From Stentor roeselii (Eukaryota > Ciliophora > Heterotrichea > Heterotrichida > Stentoridae): a stretch of 64,000 nt of DNA. The DNA lies in contig RSEH01000076.1 in assembly GCA_006503475.1 (NCBI GenBank), positions 106,453 through 170,452 on the forward strand, read 5' to 3'. Below the pieces are notes generated by a model. The model searched no databases. It worked only from the letters and a program-made list of their open reading frames with translations, and had not been told where the DNA came from. Shown one piece after another: positions 37,828-45,997 of this stretch. Positions within the stretch are counted from its first letter, which is position 1. Each line of letters opens with the position of its first letter. The position numbers and the translations under genes were made by a program.

Positions 37828-38886
37828 CTAAAGAGATGCGTTTTTCTCGTCGATGCTGAACCTCTCGAAAATCTTCGTTCGGTAGAAAAGGTAAATTCCG
37901 ATTGTCACGACTGATAAGGCTGTGATAAAGTTTAGGGAAAAGGAAAAGTCGGTTGTTATTGTTGTAACTATCGCTGTTAGGAACATTGATACTACTAAGG
38001 ATATCACGTAGACTATGTTGTCTAGGTACTTGAAGATGAAGGAAAGACTTACTCCCATTGTACTTTGAACTAATAGGACTAAGAAACCCGCTTTGTCGAA
38101 ACCTTCGAATATTCCTTTGTCATCTGAGGAACGCACTGCAAGGACTAGGATGTTTACTAGGATTCCGTAGGAGTAGAGGATTATGTTTTGGTAGAATATT
38201 GATACTTCTTGGTTTTTCTTGAAGTATTTCTCGGTGTAGATACTTGCTGAGGTACTGAAAACAGTCATCGCCATAATGAACACAAATCCAAGAATAGGAT
38301 TTTCCGACTTACCCTTTTTCTCTTCACTAGATGATAACAAAGCTCCAGCAGCGATTAATACCATCGAAGCCCACTGCACATCAGTTTGTTTTCTTTTCAT
38401 CATAATACGGTAAAGAATTCCAGCAGTCAAAATCCTGATATTTCCAAAAACATGAAAAAAAGCTGCACTAATGTAAGACATTCCAACATAAACCAAAGTA
38501 TTCGAAGCCGCATACAAGACCGCAGGGACTAAAAAGTGCAAAGACTGAGTAAAAGTCAGAGCAGTCAACGATACACGCTTGCTTACTGGAGACGTCTGAT
38601 ACTGAATCATAAAAACTACTGAACAAAAGACAAGTTTCACGACTTCTACAAGTAAAACCATTGTTGACTCATTGTAAAGGTATTTTCCATCTTTGTCTTT
38701 CGAGTTCTGAATCGCTAAAGGCTGTAGAACTTTTATCAGGATTGAAAAGAGGATGATTAAAATGTACTTAAATGTGCTTATTTCGCCTTGAGTTTCTGGT
38801 GATGGAGGGATGAGTTTTTCAGATCCCTGGTCTTTTTCGCCTTTTGTGTGCATTTCGATCTCGTTAGGTTTGAGTTTGCTGGACAT
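37828..38886 (-). CDS. Nucleotide-sugar transporter (SLC35A-like)
   Basis: 352 residues with about ten transmembrane helices. It resembles the UDP-galactose/CMP-sialic acid/UDP-GlcNAc transporter family (Nuc_sug_transp): VLLVEVVKLVFC, VPAVLYAASNTLVYVGMSY, FHVFGNIRILTAGILYR and YLDNIVYVISLVVSMFLTA are characteristic. It would import a nucleotide sugar into the Golgi or ER; the substrate is not predictable. The N-terminal 35 residues are charged and cytosolic. It is divergent from the CNBD gene across 207 bp. Confidence 0.92.
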   Translation of the reverse strand: MSSKLKPNEIEMHTKGEKDQGSEKLIPPSPETQGEISTFKYILIILFSILIKVLQPLAIQNSKDKDGKYLYNESTMVLLVEVVKLVFCSVVFMIQYQTSPVSKRVSLTALTFTQSLHFLVPAVLYAASNTLVYVGMSYISAAFFHVFGNIRILTAGILYRIMMKRKQTDVQWASMVLIAAGALLSSSEEKKGKSENPILGFVFIMAMTVFSTSASIYTEKYFKKNQEVSIFYQNIILYSYGILVNILVLAVRSSDDKGIFEGFDKAGFLVLLVQSTMGVSLSFIFKYLDNIVYVISLVVSMFLTAIVTTITTDFSFSLNFITALSVVTIGIYLFYRTKIFERFSIDEKNASL

Positions 38887-39093
38887 CTTTATAAGAATAA
38901 CAAGATGGAAGAAATTAAATTCGAGATAATAATTTGAAGCAATTAAATTATTAAAGCTGGATTAATAAAGTAATTTTTAAGATTATCACAGAAAGAAATA
39001 AGAATCTTGGTGAGCTTTCACATAATTTTATTATTAAAGAGATGAGGATTATTCGGTTTCATTAAATAATTCTTTTGATTCTCCACTTCTAAA

Positions 39094-40764
39094 ATGAATG
39101 AAGATTTTCGTCTCAGTGAAATTTTCCAGATCTTGAAGTCTCCTGCTAGGACACGAAGCAAGAATCAAGTTGAATCTTTAGTCAAGTTTACCCAGGATGT
39201 CAACTTTTTTAAGAAAATCACATCGGAGCATAAGTCGGCTGAAATTCATCGAGAATGCTGCTCAGTCATGACTTTGGAAGAGTATGAGTTGGCTGATGTT
39301 GTGATTAATTTTGGAGAGAAAGCTGAAAAGTTTTATATTATCCTGGATGGATCGGTTTCAGTGATGGTTCCTATCAAAAAGAAGATAAAACTAACCTTAC
39401 AAGAATTTCATCATTATGAAGACCTTTGCAAGCAAGAAACAAATTCAATCTCAAGCGGGTCTTCAATCTCATCCAACTCCATCGATTCCCATTCAAATCA
39501 CCATCCTCTTCGTTCACAACGTCAAAAGCGAGTGGCAATAATAAACGTTAAAGAAATTCTAGAAAATTTCAAAGAAGAAGACAATTCTCTAAAACATTCA
39601 AGCACGAACCCTTTAATCGAAAACGAAGAAAAAATCATTTCAAAGCTCTTTCGCGAGAAGCTTTCAAAAGAAAAGAAAGAAATCTTAAAAGTGATAAAAG
39701 AAGCAAACAAAGAATTTATTGAGATCGAAATCGACAAAATGGAAGAAGTCGACGTCCTCAGCCCTGGCGACTCTTTCGGAGAACTTGCGCTGATCTCTGA
39801 GAGGCCACGAGCAGCGAGTGTGATTGCGAAAGGGCATTTATCTTTACTGGTACTAAAAAAGACGCAGTTTAAAGCGATTTTAGGAGCGATATCTGAGAAA
39901 AAAGTCTCTTTAAAAGTGAAACAACTAAAAAACTTCCCTTATTTCGCGTCTTGGTCGAAGAACGCTTTGTCGAGGCTTACTTTTTACTTTCGTCTCAGTC
40001 AGATTTCACATAACCAGGCGCTTTTTACACAGGGCGAAAGAGTGAACGGGATTTTTTTCATTGTTGAAGGCGAGTTTATCTTAACTAAAAAGGTTGAATC
40101 GAGGGACTCGCAGCCTTACGTCTTTCAATCCGACCTCGACCAGCAAAACGTAAAAAAAATAAAGTCAATTAAAATCACGAAAGAGAAAAAAATCATCATT
40201 AAAGGAAAAAACGAGTCTATCGGAGGATATGAAATTTTTAATAACCTCTCTTTTCGACAGTTTTCCTGCTCTTGTAACTCAACTACTGCTGAGGTTTTTT
40301 TTATTTCAAAAGAACAGTTTTTATCGAAGGTGCCGAATATTGAATCAATTCGCAGCATTATTCACACGGAAAACATGAGACTTGAAGAACGTTTTCAAAA
40401 AATCTGCGAATTTGACAAGTCCTCTCTCGCCAATAAAATCTTTCAAAGTCATTCAGGGAAGAAAAATGTTTATTTTAACCCCAAGCTAGACTCAAGTTTT
40501 TTAAGACATTCTCGAAAAATAGACGAAAGCTGGACAAGTGGAAAAAGTCTTACAATCCGAACAGAAAGTTCATTAAAAAGGTCTTCATTCAAAGACGCCT
40601 TTCGAAAACTAACCCAAACAGAGATCTCCGAAGCAGTGAACGGAAGAAGCCTGACAGTGAAGAAAAAGTCAAAAGCGCTGAAAACTTTCATCCAAAAGCG
40701 AGCTCCACCAAAAAGTTTTCTAAGAGAATTTCGCAAAAAACTTCTAAAACCAAGTGACTCTTAA
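39094..40764 (+). CDS. Protein with two cyclic-nucleotide-binding domains
   Basis: 556 residues. CNBD1 begins at about residue 60 (INFGEKAEKFYIILDGSVSVMV) and is split by a Ser/Lys/Glu-rich insert (about 100-215) before its phosphate-binding cassette GDSFGELALISERPRAAS (about 225-242). That cassette has the Glu and Arg needed to bind cAMP or cGMP. CNBD2 (about 285-420) has FTQGERVNGIFFIVEGEF but a degenerate cassette (GGYEIFNNLSFR), so it may not bind ligand. The tail is basic. There is no kinase or channel domain, placing it with CNBD2-like or PKA-R-like regulatory proteins. Convergent with the RanBP2-finger gene. Confidence 0.88.
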   Translation: MNEDFRLSEIFQILKSPARTRSKNQVESLVKFTQDVNFFKKITSEHKSAEIHRECCSVMTLEEYELADVVINFGEKAEKFYIILDGSVSVMVPIKKKIKLTLQEFHHYEDLCKQETNSISSGSSISSNSIDSHSNHHPLRSQRQKRVAIINVKEILENFKEEDNSLKHSSTNPLIENEEKIISKLFREKLSKEKKEILKVIKEANKEFIEIEIDKMEEVDVLSPGDSFGELALISERPRAASVIAKGHLSLLVLKKTQFKAILGAISEKKVSLKVKQLKNFPYFASWSKNALSRLTFYFRLSQISHNQALFTQGERVNGIFFIVEGEFILTKKVESRDSQPYVFQSDLDQQNVKKIKSIKITKEKKIIIKGKNESIGGYEIFNNLSFRQFSCSCNSTTAEVFFISKEQFLSKVPNIESIRSIIHTENMRLEERFQKICEFDKSSLANKIFQSHSGKKNVYFNPKLDSSFLRHSRKIDESWTSGKSLTIRTESSLKRSSFKDAFRKLTQTEISEAVNGRSLTVKKKSKALKTFIQKRAPPKSFLREFRKKLLKPSDS

Positions 40765-40790
40765 TGTTTATACTCTAATTACCTTTATGA

Positions 40791-43466
40791 CTACCTGTCC
40801 ACGTAATTCTTCGGCCTTCTGCAACTTTTACACAAGAAAAAAAGTCCTTTGTTGAAGTGCGAGCAAGCCGAACAGACCCAATCGGCTTCTTCTTCAAAGG
40901 CAGAATTTTTTCCACAGTCTTCAGCGACGCCTCCGGCGTCGCCAGGTTGTTGAATGCTTTTAACCCTGTAGAACTGGTCCCAGTTGATAAGTCGACATTC
41001 AGTGCATTCATATGCTGAGAAGTTCAGAACTTTTTTACACCTTGCACAGTTCCAGTCAGCTGACGAGTTCTGAACAGGGCGATTTCGAAGGGCTTTTCCT
41101 TGATTTCCTTCAAGGATTTCGACAGGTCTTGGTTCAGGTTTGGTTTCTTCGTGAGTGAACTTGAGACTTGAAAGGTCAGTGGGTGTTAAAGAGCTGAAGT
41201 CATTTCTGATGAATTTCTTTCTTAATGGCTCATGCATGCTTTTGTTTAAAGAAGTTTCGCTTGGTAGGTATTTGGAGTAGTTTGAAAGGGATGAAGAGCT
41301 TTTGTCTCCACGGTCTGCGTTGAATGAGATGAATGAGGATACCTTTGATTCTACTGCAGGGTCTTTCGAAGCTCGGGAGTACTCTACTCGGTCGATTGAC
41401 CTGTTGCGAAGGTAGTCATTTTGATCATTTTTCACTTCTAGAACTGAAGACTCGAGTTTCTCATGTTTTTCAGGGTGTTCTCGAGATGGTCTTGAATCTT
41501 GGTAGGACTGAAACTGCTTTCTTTCCATGTATGACAGATTTGATGCAGTCTCTTCTAAGTCATAACGTTTTAAGTCCTCTCCTGCTGAACTGTCGAATCG
41601 GGAAAAAGACTTGACTTGGCTGAGGTTGTCTTGACTTTTCGAGTTGTTCACGTCGTAGTTGCTTCTTAGTACCGGGCGAGTCTGTTGTTTAGACACTTCA
41701 CTTCTGACCCAGTTTCTATCTTCTTTAGAAAAAGTTTCAGAAGTAGTTGATTCTGGCTTTTGATGACTGGTTTCATCTAAAAATCTGTATTTTTCTTTGA
41801 AACTTTGGTACTGGTCTTGGAACTTCGAACGGTAGTCAATCCTTTCGAAGTCGTTTGATGATTTTTCTTCTGCTCGGAAGTAAGAACCTCGCAAAGCTGG
41901 CCGGTCGACCGAACTGAATCTTTGTTTGAAGGAAGTCGCTTCTGGCTTTGAGTCAAATGCGGATTCTCGCAGGGGTCGACTTGGAGTGAATGAGAAATTT
42001 GAGATTTCGCTTCGGTGATCGTGAAAATCTTCTGGTCGTTTTAAGGAATAGTCTTCTCTTTGATGATGATGATGGAGTGAAGAGGTTTCGATTTTTTCGT
42101 CTTTTAATGGCATTGGTCGGAATAATGTTTCTCTTTCTTGATGTCGAGATATGGCTTCTGGCTTGTATTCGTCTATTCGGAAGTTTTTAGAGTAGTCTTC
42201 TTTTCCTTGGGCGCGAAAACCGATGTTTTCTCGGTTTATGTTTTTGGTTGAGTACTCTTCCCTCTCCAAAAACCTCTGCTCATTCTTCCCATCTTCCTTA
42301 GCAAGAGCTCTAAATCCAATATCAAACCTCCTAGGTTCACTTCTTTCCCAATTATTCTCAATTTTTCCAGAGTTGGTTCCCTTCTGAGCAGCAAAAGTCC
42401 TATAATCCTCATTTTTAAACGACAAGTCTCTATTAGACCCCTCATTCCTTTTCTCAAACTTTTCAAAACCCGATGAAACCCCGGGCGAGCGAAGGCGAGC
42501 CTCAAGTAGTTCAATTCGATTATTCCTGTTAAATCCACTTTCACTGGAATCATTAGTTTCAAAAGGCAAAGTCCTTGACTTCGAAACAATTCCTCTTCGC
42601 GATTCAAAGTCAACACCTTCATTAGTACTTAAAACTGAAGAAACCCTTGAATTTTCTCCATTTTTCTCTACTTTTCTCGACTTCAAGGCACAATCCTGCC
42701 GTGCCGCGAAAAGCGTGAGCTTTTCGCATTCAACACTCGATAAAAAGTTGAGAGGTCCTTTTCCACCTTCAAGTCGAGAGTAGACTAAAACAGCAGGATG
42801 TTTAAAAAAAGAAACCAAGAACCAAACGATTTTAATCCAAGAGTGGCAGCCTTGGTCGAGGTACTCTCCAGAAAGTTTCCAATTTTCCGCAGAACTTTGA
42901 ACTGCGGAGTAGAAACCAGCAGAACATACTGCAAGTCCTTGCAACTGGTAGTTAAAAGAACTTTGAAAGTTGCTAGGAATGGCTTTCATTACCTTTACAA
43001 TGTTTTCTGCGGTTATTTCCTGGTCCCAGACGAGTTCAAACATGATGAGTTTTGAGTCTTTTGAAGAAACTTTCGAGTCGAACAGCTCCTGCGACCTGGA
43101 CCCGCTGTTGAGAAGAGAAGAGACTGGCAGAGAAGAGGAAGTGACTTGGAAGTCTTTCAGGTCTGAAGAGAGGTCGTCAGAGATGAACTTCAGGACTTCA
43201 GCCGGGGTGAGAATTTTTTTGAATGAAGGGGACAAAAGACTGAGCAATGGACTATTAGAACCTGCTTGTTTCTACTTTTTCATTACTTTTAAAGTTCCTG
43301 ATAACCGGGTCAAACTCGGGCTAGCTGAATGCAAAGCTCTTGAAAACGACTCACAGGAGAGTAGCAGTTCACAGCAGGTGAGAACAAGACTATATTCAAA
43401 ACTATCAGTGTTTTGATAGTAATTCGACTGAAAAGGTTCCTTCGTGTAAGAATTTTGAAATTCCAT
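40791..43466 (-). CDS. USP-like domain protein with C-terminal RanBP2 zinc fingers, two exons
   Basis: Removing the 15-nt intron at 43272-43286 gives 886 residues starting at the ATG at 43466. The N-terminal 230 residues resemble the ubiquitin C-terminal hydrolase fold as it appears in inactive USP-related proteins: LIMFELVWDQEITAENIV, then LQGLAVCSAGFYSAVQ in the place of the usual YYGxHYSA strand, and HPAVLVYSRLEGG at the end. The catalytic Cys box is not recognisable and the active-site His appears to be absent, so it may be a pseudoenzyme. A very long Ser/Arg/Glu-rich disordered region (about 270-790) follows, then two RanBP2-type zinc fingers (WNCARC-x-CTEC; WVCSAC-x-CKSC) that may bind ubiquitin or RNA. 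The USP link is tentative. Confidence 0.78.
43272..43286 (-). other. 15-nt intron
   Basis: On the coding strand GTAATGAAAAAGTAG, with A at position 10. It contains the in-frame TAG that separates the first 61 codons from the rest of the RanBP2-finger gene. The phase is exact after removal. Confidence 0.85.
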
Positions 43467-43498
43467 GATTATTAATATGAATTCAACTACTTAACTAT

Positions 43499-44506
43499 CT
43501 AAAGAAAGTGAACTTGTGACTGGCTTAAATGTTGCTGAATTGATTTCCTCCCGAAGTTCTTTTCTTTGATAAGCTTGATTCCATCATTATACCCCATGTT
43601 GATCCCGTATTGTATATCGACTGGGTTGAAGTCCAGCGGTAGGCCTGGCTTATTAGGAGGCATGTGCTGAGAAGGAGTTTGAACCAATCGGAAGTCAACT
43701 TCTGGGAAGTTCGTGAAGGTCTGGTCAAGGAACCACATCAAGTTATGAACTCTCATCGTGTCAGTCGTGCGGTCCATGGCCTGACGAGTGGTGTTGACTC
43801 GTTGATGGCTGAGAGCGACCGGCTTCGTGCACAAGACCACGTCCATCACAATATCTTCATCATCAAATCCCCACCCTCTGCACCTTTCAATGGCTCTGTA
43901 GACGTCAATGTTCGAAGTCACTCCTCCGTCCATGTACCACTGGTCTCCTATTTGAATCGACGGAAAGATGAAAGGCGCAGATCCTGAAGCCAAACAAGCC
44001 CTGGCCATAGCAGGGGCTCCGATATCTTCACTAAAATCTTTATATTCTCCAGTGTTCACATTTGTAGCTGCCACTGAAATGTTCCTCATCACCTGAGTCC
44101 CGGTGCTTCCTGCGATAACATCTCTTTCATTTGTGTTATCGTATATCGAAGGTCTGAAGAAAAGAGAAAAGAAGTCGCCTCCTCTCCATTTCTTGCAAAA
44201 CTGTCCTTGATTTTTAATCGAAGTCCAAAACTTCAAGATATGCTCAGCCATGGCTCTTTCCTGGCCCTTCGGAAATCCGATGGTTGAGCAGGCGTTAATG
44301 GCGCCGATTGAGATTCCTGTTATTATATCGTATTGTACCTGGTCTGCAGGCATCAACTCTGTGATAGCCATCATTGCTCCAGCTTCATAAGAACCATGAG
44401 TCCCGCCTCCTTCAAAGTTGACTCCATAGCACTTCTGCCCGGCGAGAACAGCAGATGACGAAAGAAAGACGAGAAAAACAAGTGAAACACTGCGAAGAAG
44501 AACCAT
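43499..44506 (-). CDS. Secreted patatin-like phospholipase
   Basis: 335 residues. A signal peptide (about 1-22, VSLVFLVFLSSSAVLA) precedes a patatin domain with the oxyanion loop EGGGTHGSYEAG (32-43), the nucleophile elbow GISIG (Ser66) and the catalytic Asp in YMDGGV (Asp193). All catalytic elements are present, so lipid acyl-hydrolase activity is expected in the secretory pathway, a food vacuole or outside the cell. Its start codon is 19 bp from the stop of the amidase gene and its stop is 32 bp from the next start on the same strand. Confidence 0.93.
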   Translation of the reverse strand: MVLLRSVSLVFLVFLSSSAVLAGQKCYGVNFEGGGTHGSYEAGAMMAITELMPADQVQYDIITGISIGAINACSTIGFPKGQERAMAEHILKFWTSIKNQGQFCKKWRGGDFFSLFFRPSIYDNTNERDVIAGSTGTQVMRNISVAATNVNTGEYKDFSEDIGAPAMARACLASGSAPFIFPSIQIGDQWYMDGGVTSNIDVYRAIERCRGWGFDDEDIVMDVVLCTKPVALSHQRVNTTRQAMDRTTDTMRVHNLMWFLDQTFTNFPEVDFRLVQTPSQHMPPNKPGLPLDFNPVDIQYGINMGYNDGIKLIKEKNFGRKSIQQHLSQSQVHFL

Positions 44507-44525
44507 TTATATTTTTGTCAACAAT

Positions 44526-45329
44526 TTAGGGGTATGATAGAACTTTCTCTGAGTAACGGTCAAGTCTTGCGATGAGTTTCGGTCTTCGGGTTAGTTCAAG
44601 AATGCAAGAGTTGCCCATGTATGAAGTGCCTCTTTCTTCACCTACCCGATCAGCTGCAATGAAAAAACGTTTTCGGTTGCTTTGGATCAGAGGAGTCATA
44701 CGAGTCAGCCAATAGTTCAACAGGTTCATTCCTTCATCACTGTCAGAAGCGGTCCAGTTAGTGCAGAAAATGCATAAGTCGACGTCTTCCTTCTCCCAAA
44801 ACGTTGCCAATTCGAAAGATTTAAAAGGTGCTGTAAACTCGTAAGGGTTGATGTCCATGCAGATACCAAGACCTGCTTTTAGAACTTTTCCTCTGATTGT
44901 CATTGAAATTGACTGAAAGCCGCTACCTTCATCTGCCCAGGTCTTGTCGAGAGTGTATAGAAAACTTTTCCTGTAGTTTGTCATCAGAAGGCCTTCTGGT
45001 GATAGGACCATCATTGAATTGTAACCTTTTTCTCCTGATTTTTCTGCATATCCGCAGAAAACATAACTGGTTAGTCTTCTTGCTTGATTTGAGCACCAGT
45101 CAAATGTTAAGAAACCTGGTTTTGGCTCTTCTAGAATTGGAGAGATTTCTGAAAGGTCTGAAAAGGTGTAGCCTGTGAAAGCCATCTCGGGAAAGACGAG
45201 GATATCGGCTGTGGAGTACTTGCTTAGCATTGCTTCTGCTTTAGAGATGGAAGAGGCGGGGTCGAGATGAACTGGCAAGATCTGCACACAGATGATTTTC
45301 AAGTCTTCAATATTAACATTTGAAGTCAT
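44526..45329 (-). CDS. NTA1: Protein N-terminal amidase, NTA1-type (nitrilase superfamily)
   Basis: 267 residues of carbon-nitrogen hydrolase. The catalytic triad is visible: Glu48 (FPEMAFTGY), Lys121 (NYRKSFLY) and Cys157 (GICMDINPYEF). The GICMDINPY form and FPEMAFTGYTF are typical of yeast Nta1, which deamidates N-terminal Asn and Gln to Asp and Glu so that the protein enters the Arg/N-degron pathway. It is shorter than yeast Nta1 (457), which has an extra C-terminal region. It lies 8 bp downstream of the XK-like membrane protein on the same strand. General omega-amidase activity is an alternative. Confidence 0.87.
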   Translation of the reverse strand: MTSNVNIEDLKIICVQILPVHLDPASSISKAEAMLSKYSTADILVFPEMAFTGYTFSDLSEISPILEEPKPGFLTFDWCSNQARRLTSYVFCGYAEKSGEKGYNSMMVLSPEGLLMTNYRKSFLYTLDKTWADEGSGFQSISMTIRGKVLKAGLGICMDINPYEFTAPFKSFELATFWEKEDVDLCIFCTNWTASDSDEGMNLLNYWLTRMTPLIQSNRKRFFIAADRVGEERGTSYMGNSCILELTRRPKLIARLDRYSEKVLSYP

Positions 45330-45337
45330 TTTTATAA

Positions 45338-45964
45338 TTATTCAAACAAACTATTATTCTCAATGACAGGCCCAGGTTGTAATGAGTAAAACTGCAAAGT
45401 CGCTTTAGGACTCTGAATCCAAGTCAATCCTCCAGAGTTCATCTGTTTCACAAGATTCAAAAGAAAAATGCAATAAAAAAAAGTGACAATAGAAACACAA
45501 GGACTTATCCAAAAAATAGGATTTTCAAGTTTCTCTGAAGTAGTTTTAACGAATTGATAAATCGACATCGGCAGACTTTCAAAGATACTGTGAATGATCA
45601 ACTGTGAAATAAAACTTTTCTTGATACGGTCTTCATGTTTGTCTTCATTCGAAACTAAAGAGTAAAAAGGACTGAGAAGCATTTTTAATTCACTGAGCAG
45701 GACGTATAAAGGACCTCGAAAAAGCAGTGAAAAGATGCAAGAACTTCGGCTTTCTTGTGAATCTTTGCAAAGCACTGGCAGAAGAAGGGTCAGGTAGTAA
45801 TACAGGAGGTAAAATGACGGCTGAAGAAGAAGGAGAATCAAAAAAACTAGATCTTGATCGGAATTGCTTAATAAGAAGTAATAGAAAAGGTCTGTGAGAA
45901 GGTCGAAGTAGTAGAGAAGAAGAGAAGTCAGAATAAAAATGTTTCTCTTCCAGTTTAAGAGCAT
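45338..45964 (-). CDS. XK-related-like multipass membrane protein
   Basis: 208 residues with about six hydrophobic segments. DLLTDLFYYFLLS in the first segments and IIHSIFESLPMSIYQFV (about 138-154) echo XK/XKR proteins, which carry a D-x-x-x-D helix and an E-S/T-x-P-Q motif in a later helix; XKR proteins form lipid scramblases with partners. It is about half the usual XKR length, so assignment is tentative. Tandem with the amidase (8 bp) and the OSCA-like channel (33 bp). Confidence 0.6.
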   Translation of the reverse strand: MLLNWKRNIFILTSLLLYYFDLLTDLFYYFLLSNSDQDLVFLILLLLQPSFYLLYYYLTLLLPVLCKDSQESRSSCIFSLLFRGPLYVLLSELKMLLSPFYSLVSNEDKHEDRIKKSFISQLIIHSIFESLPMSIYQFVKTTSEKLENPIFWISPCVSIVTFFYCIFLLNLVKQMNSGGLTWIQSPKATLQFYSLQPGPVIENNSLFE

Positions 45965-45997
45965 TTTTATTGGATTAGCTAGAATTTGGGTTAGATG

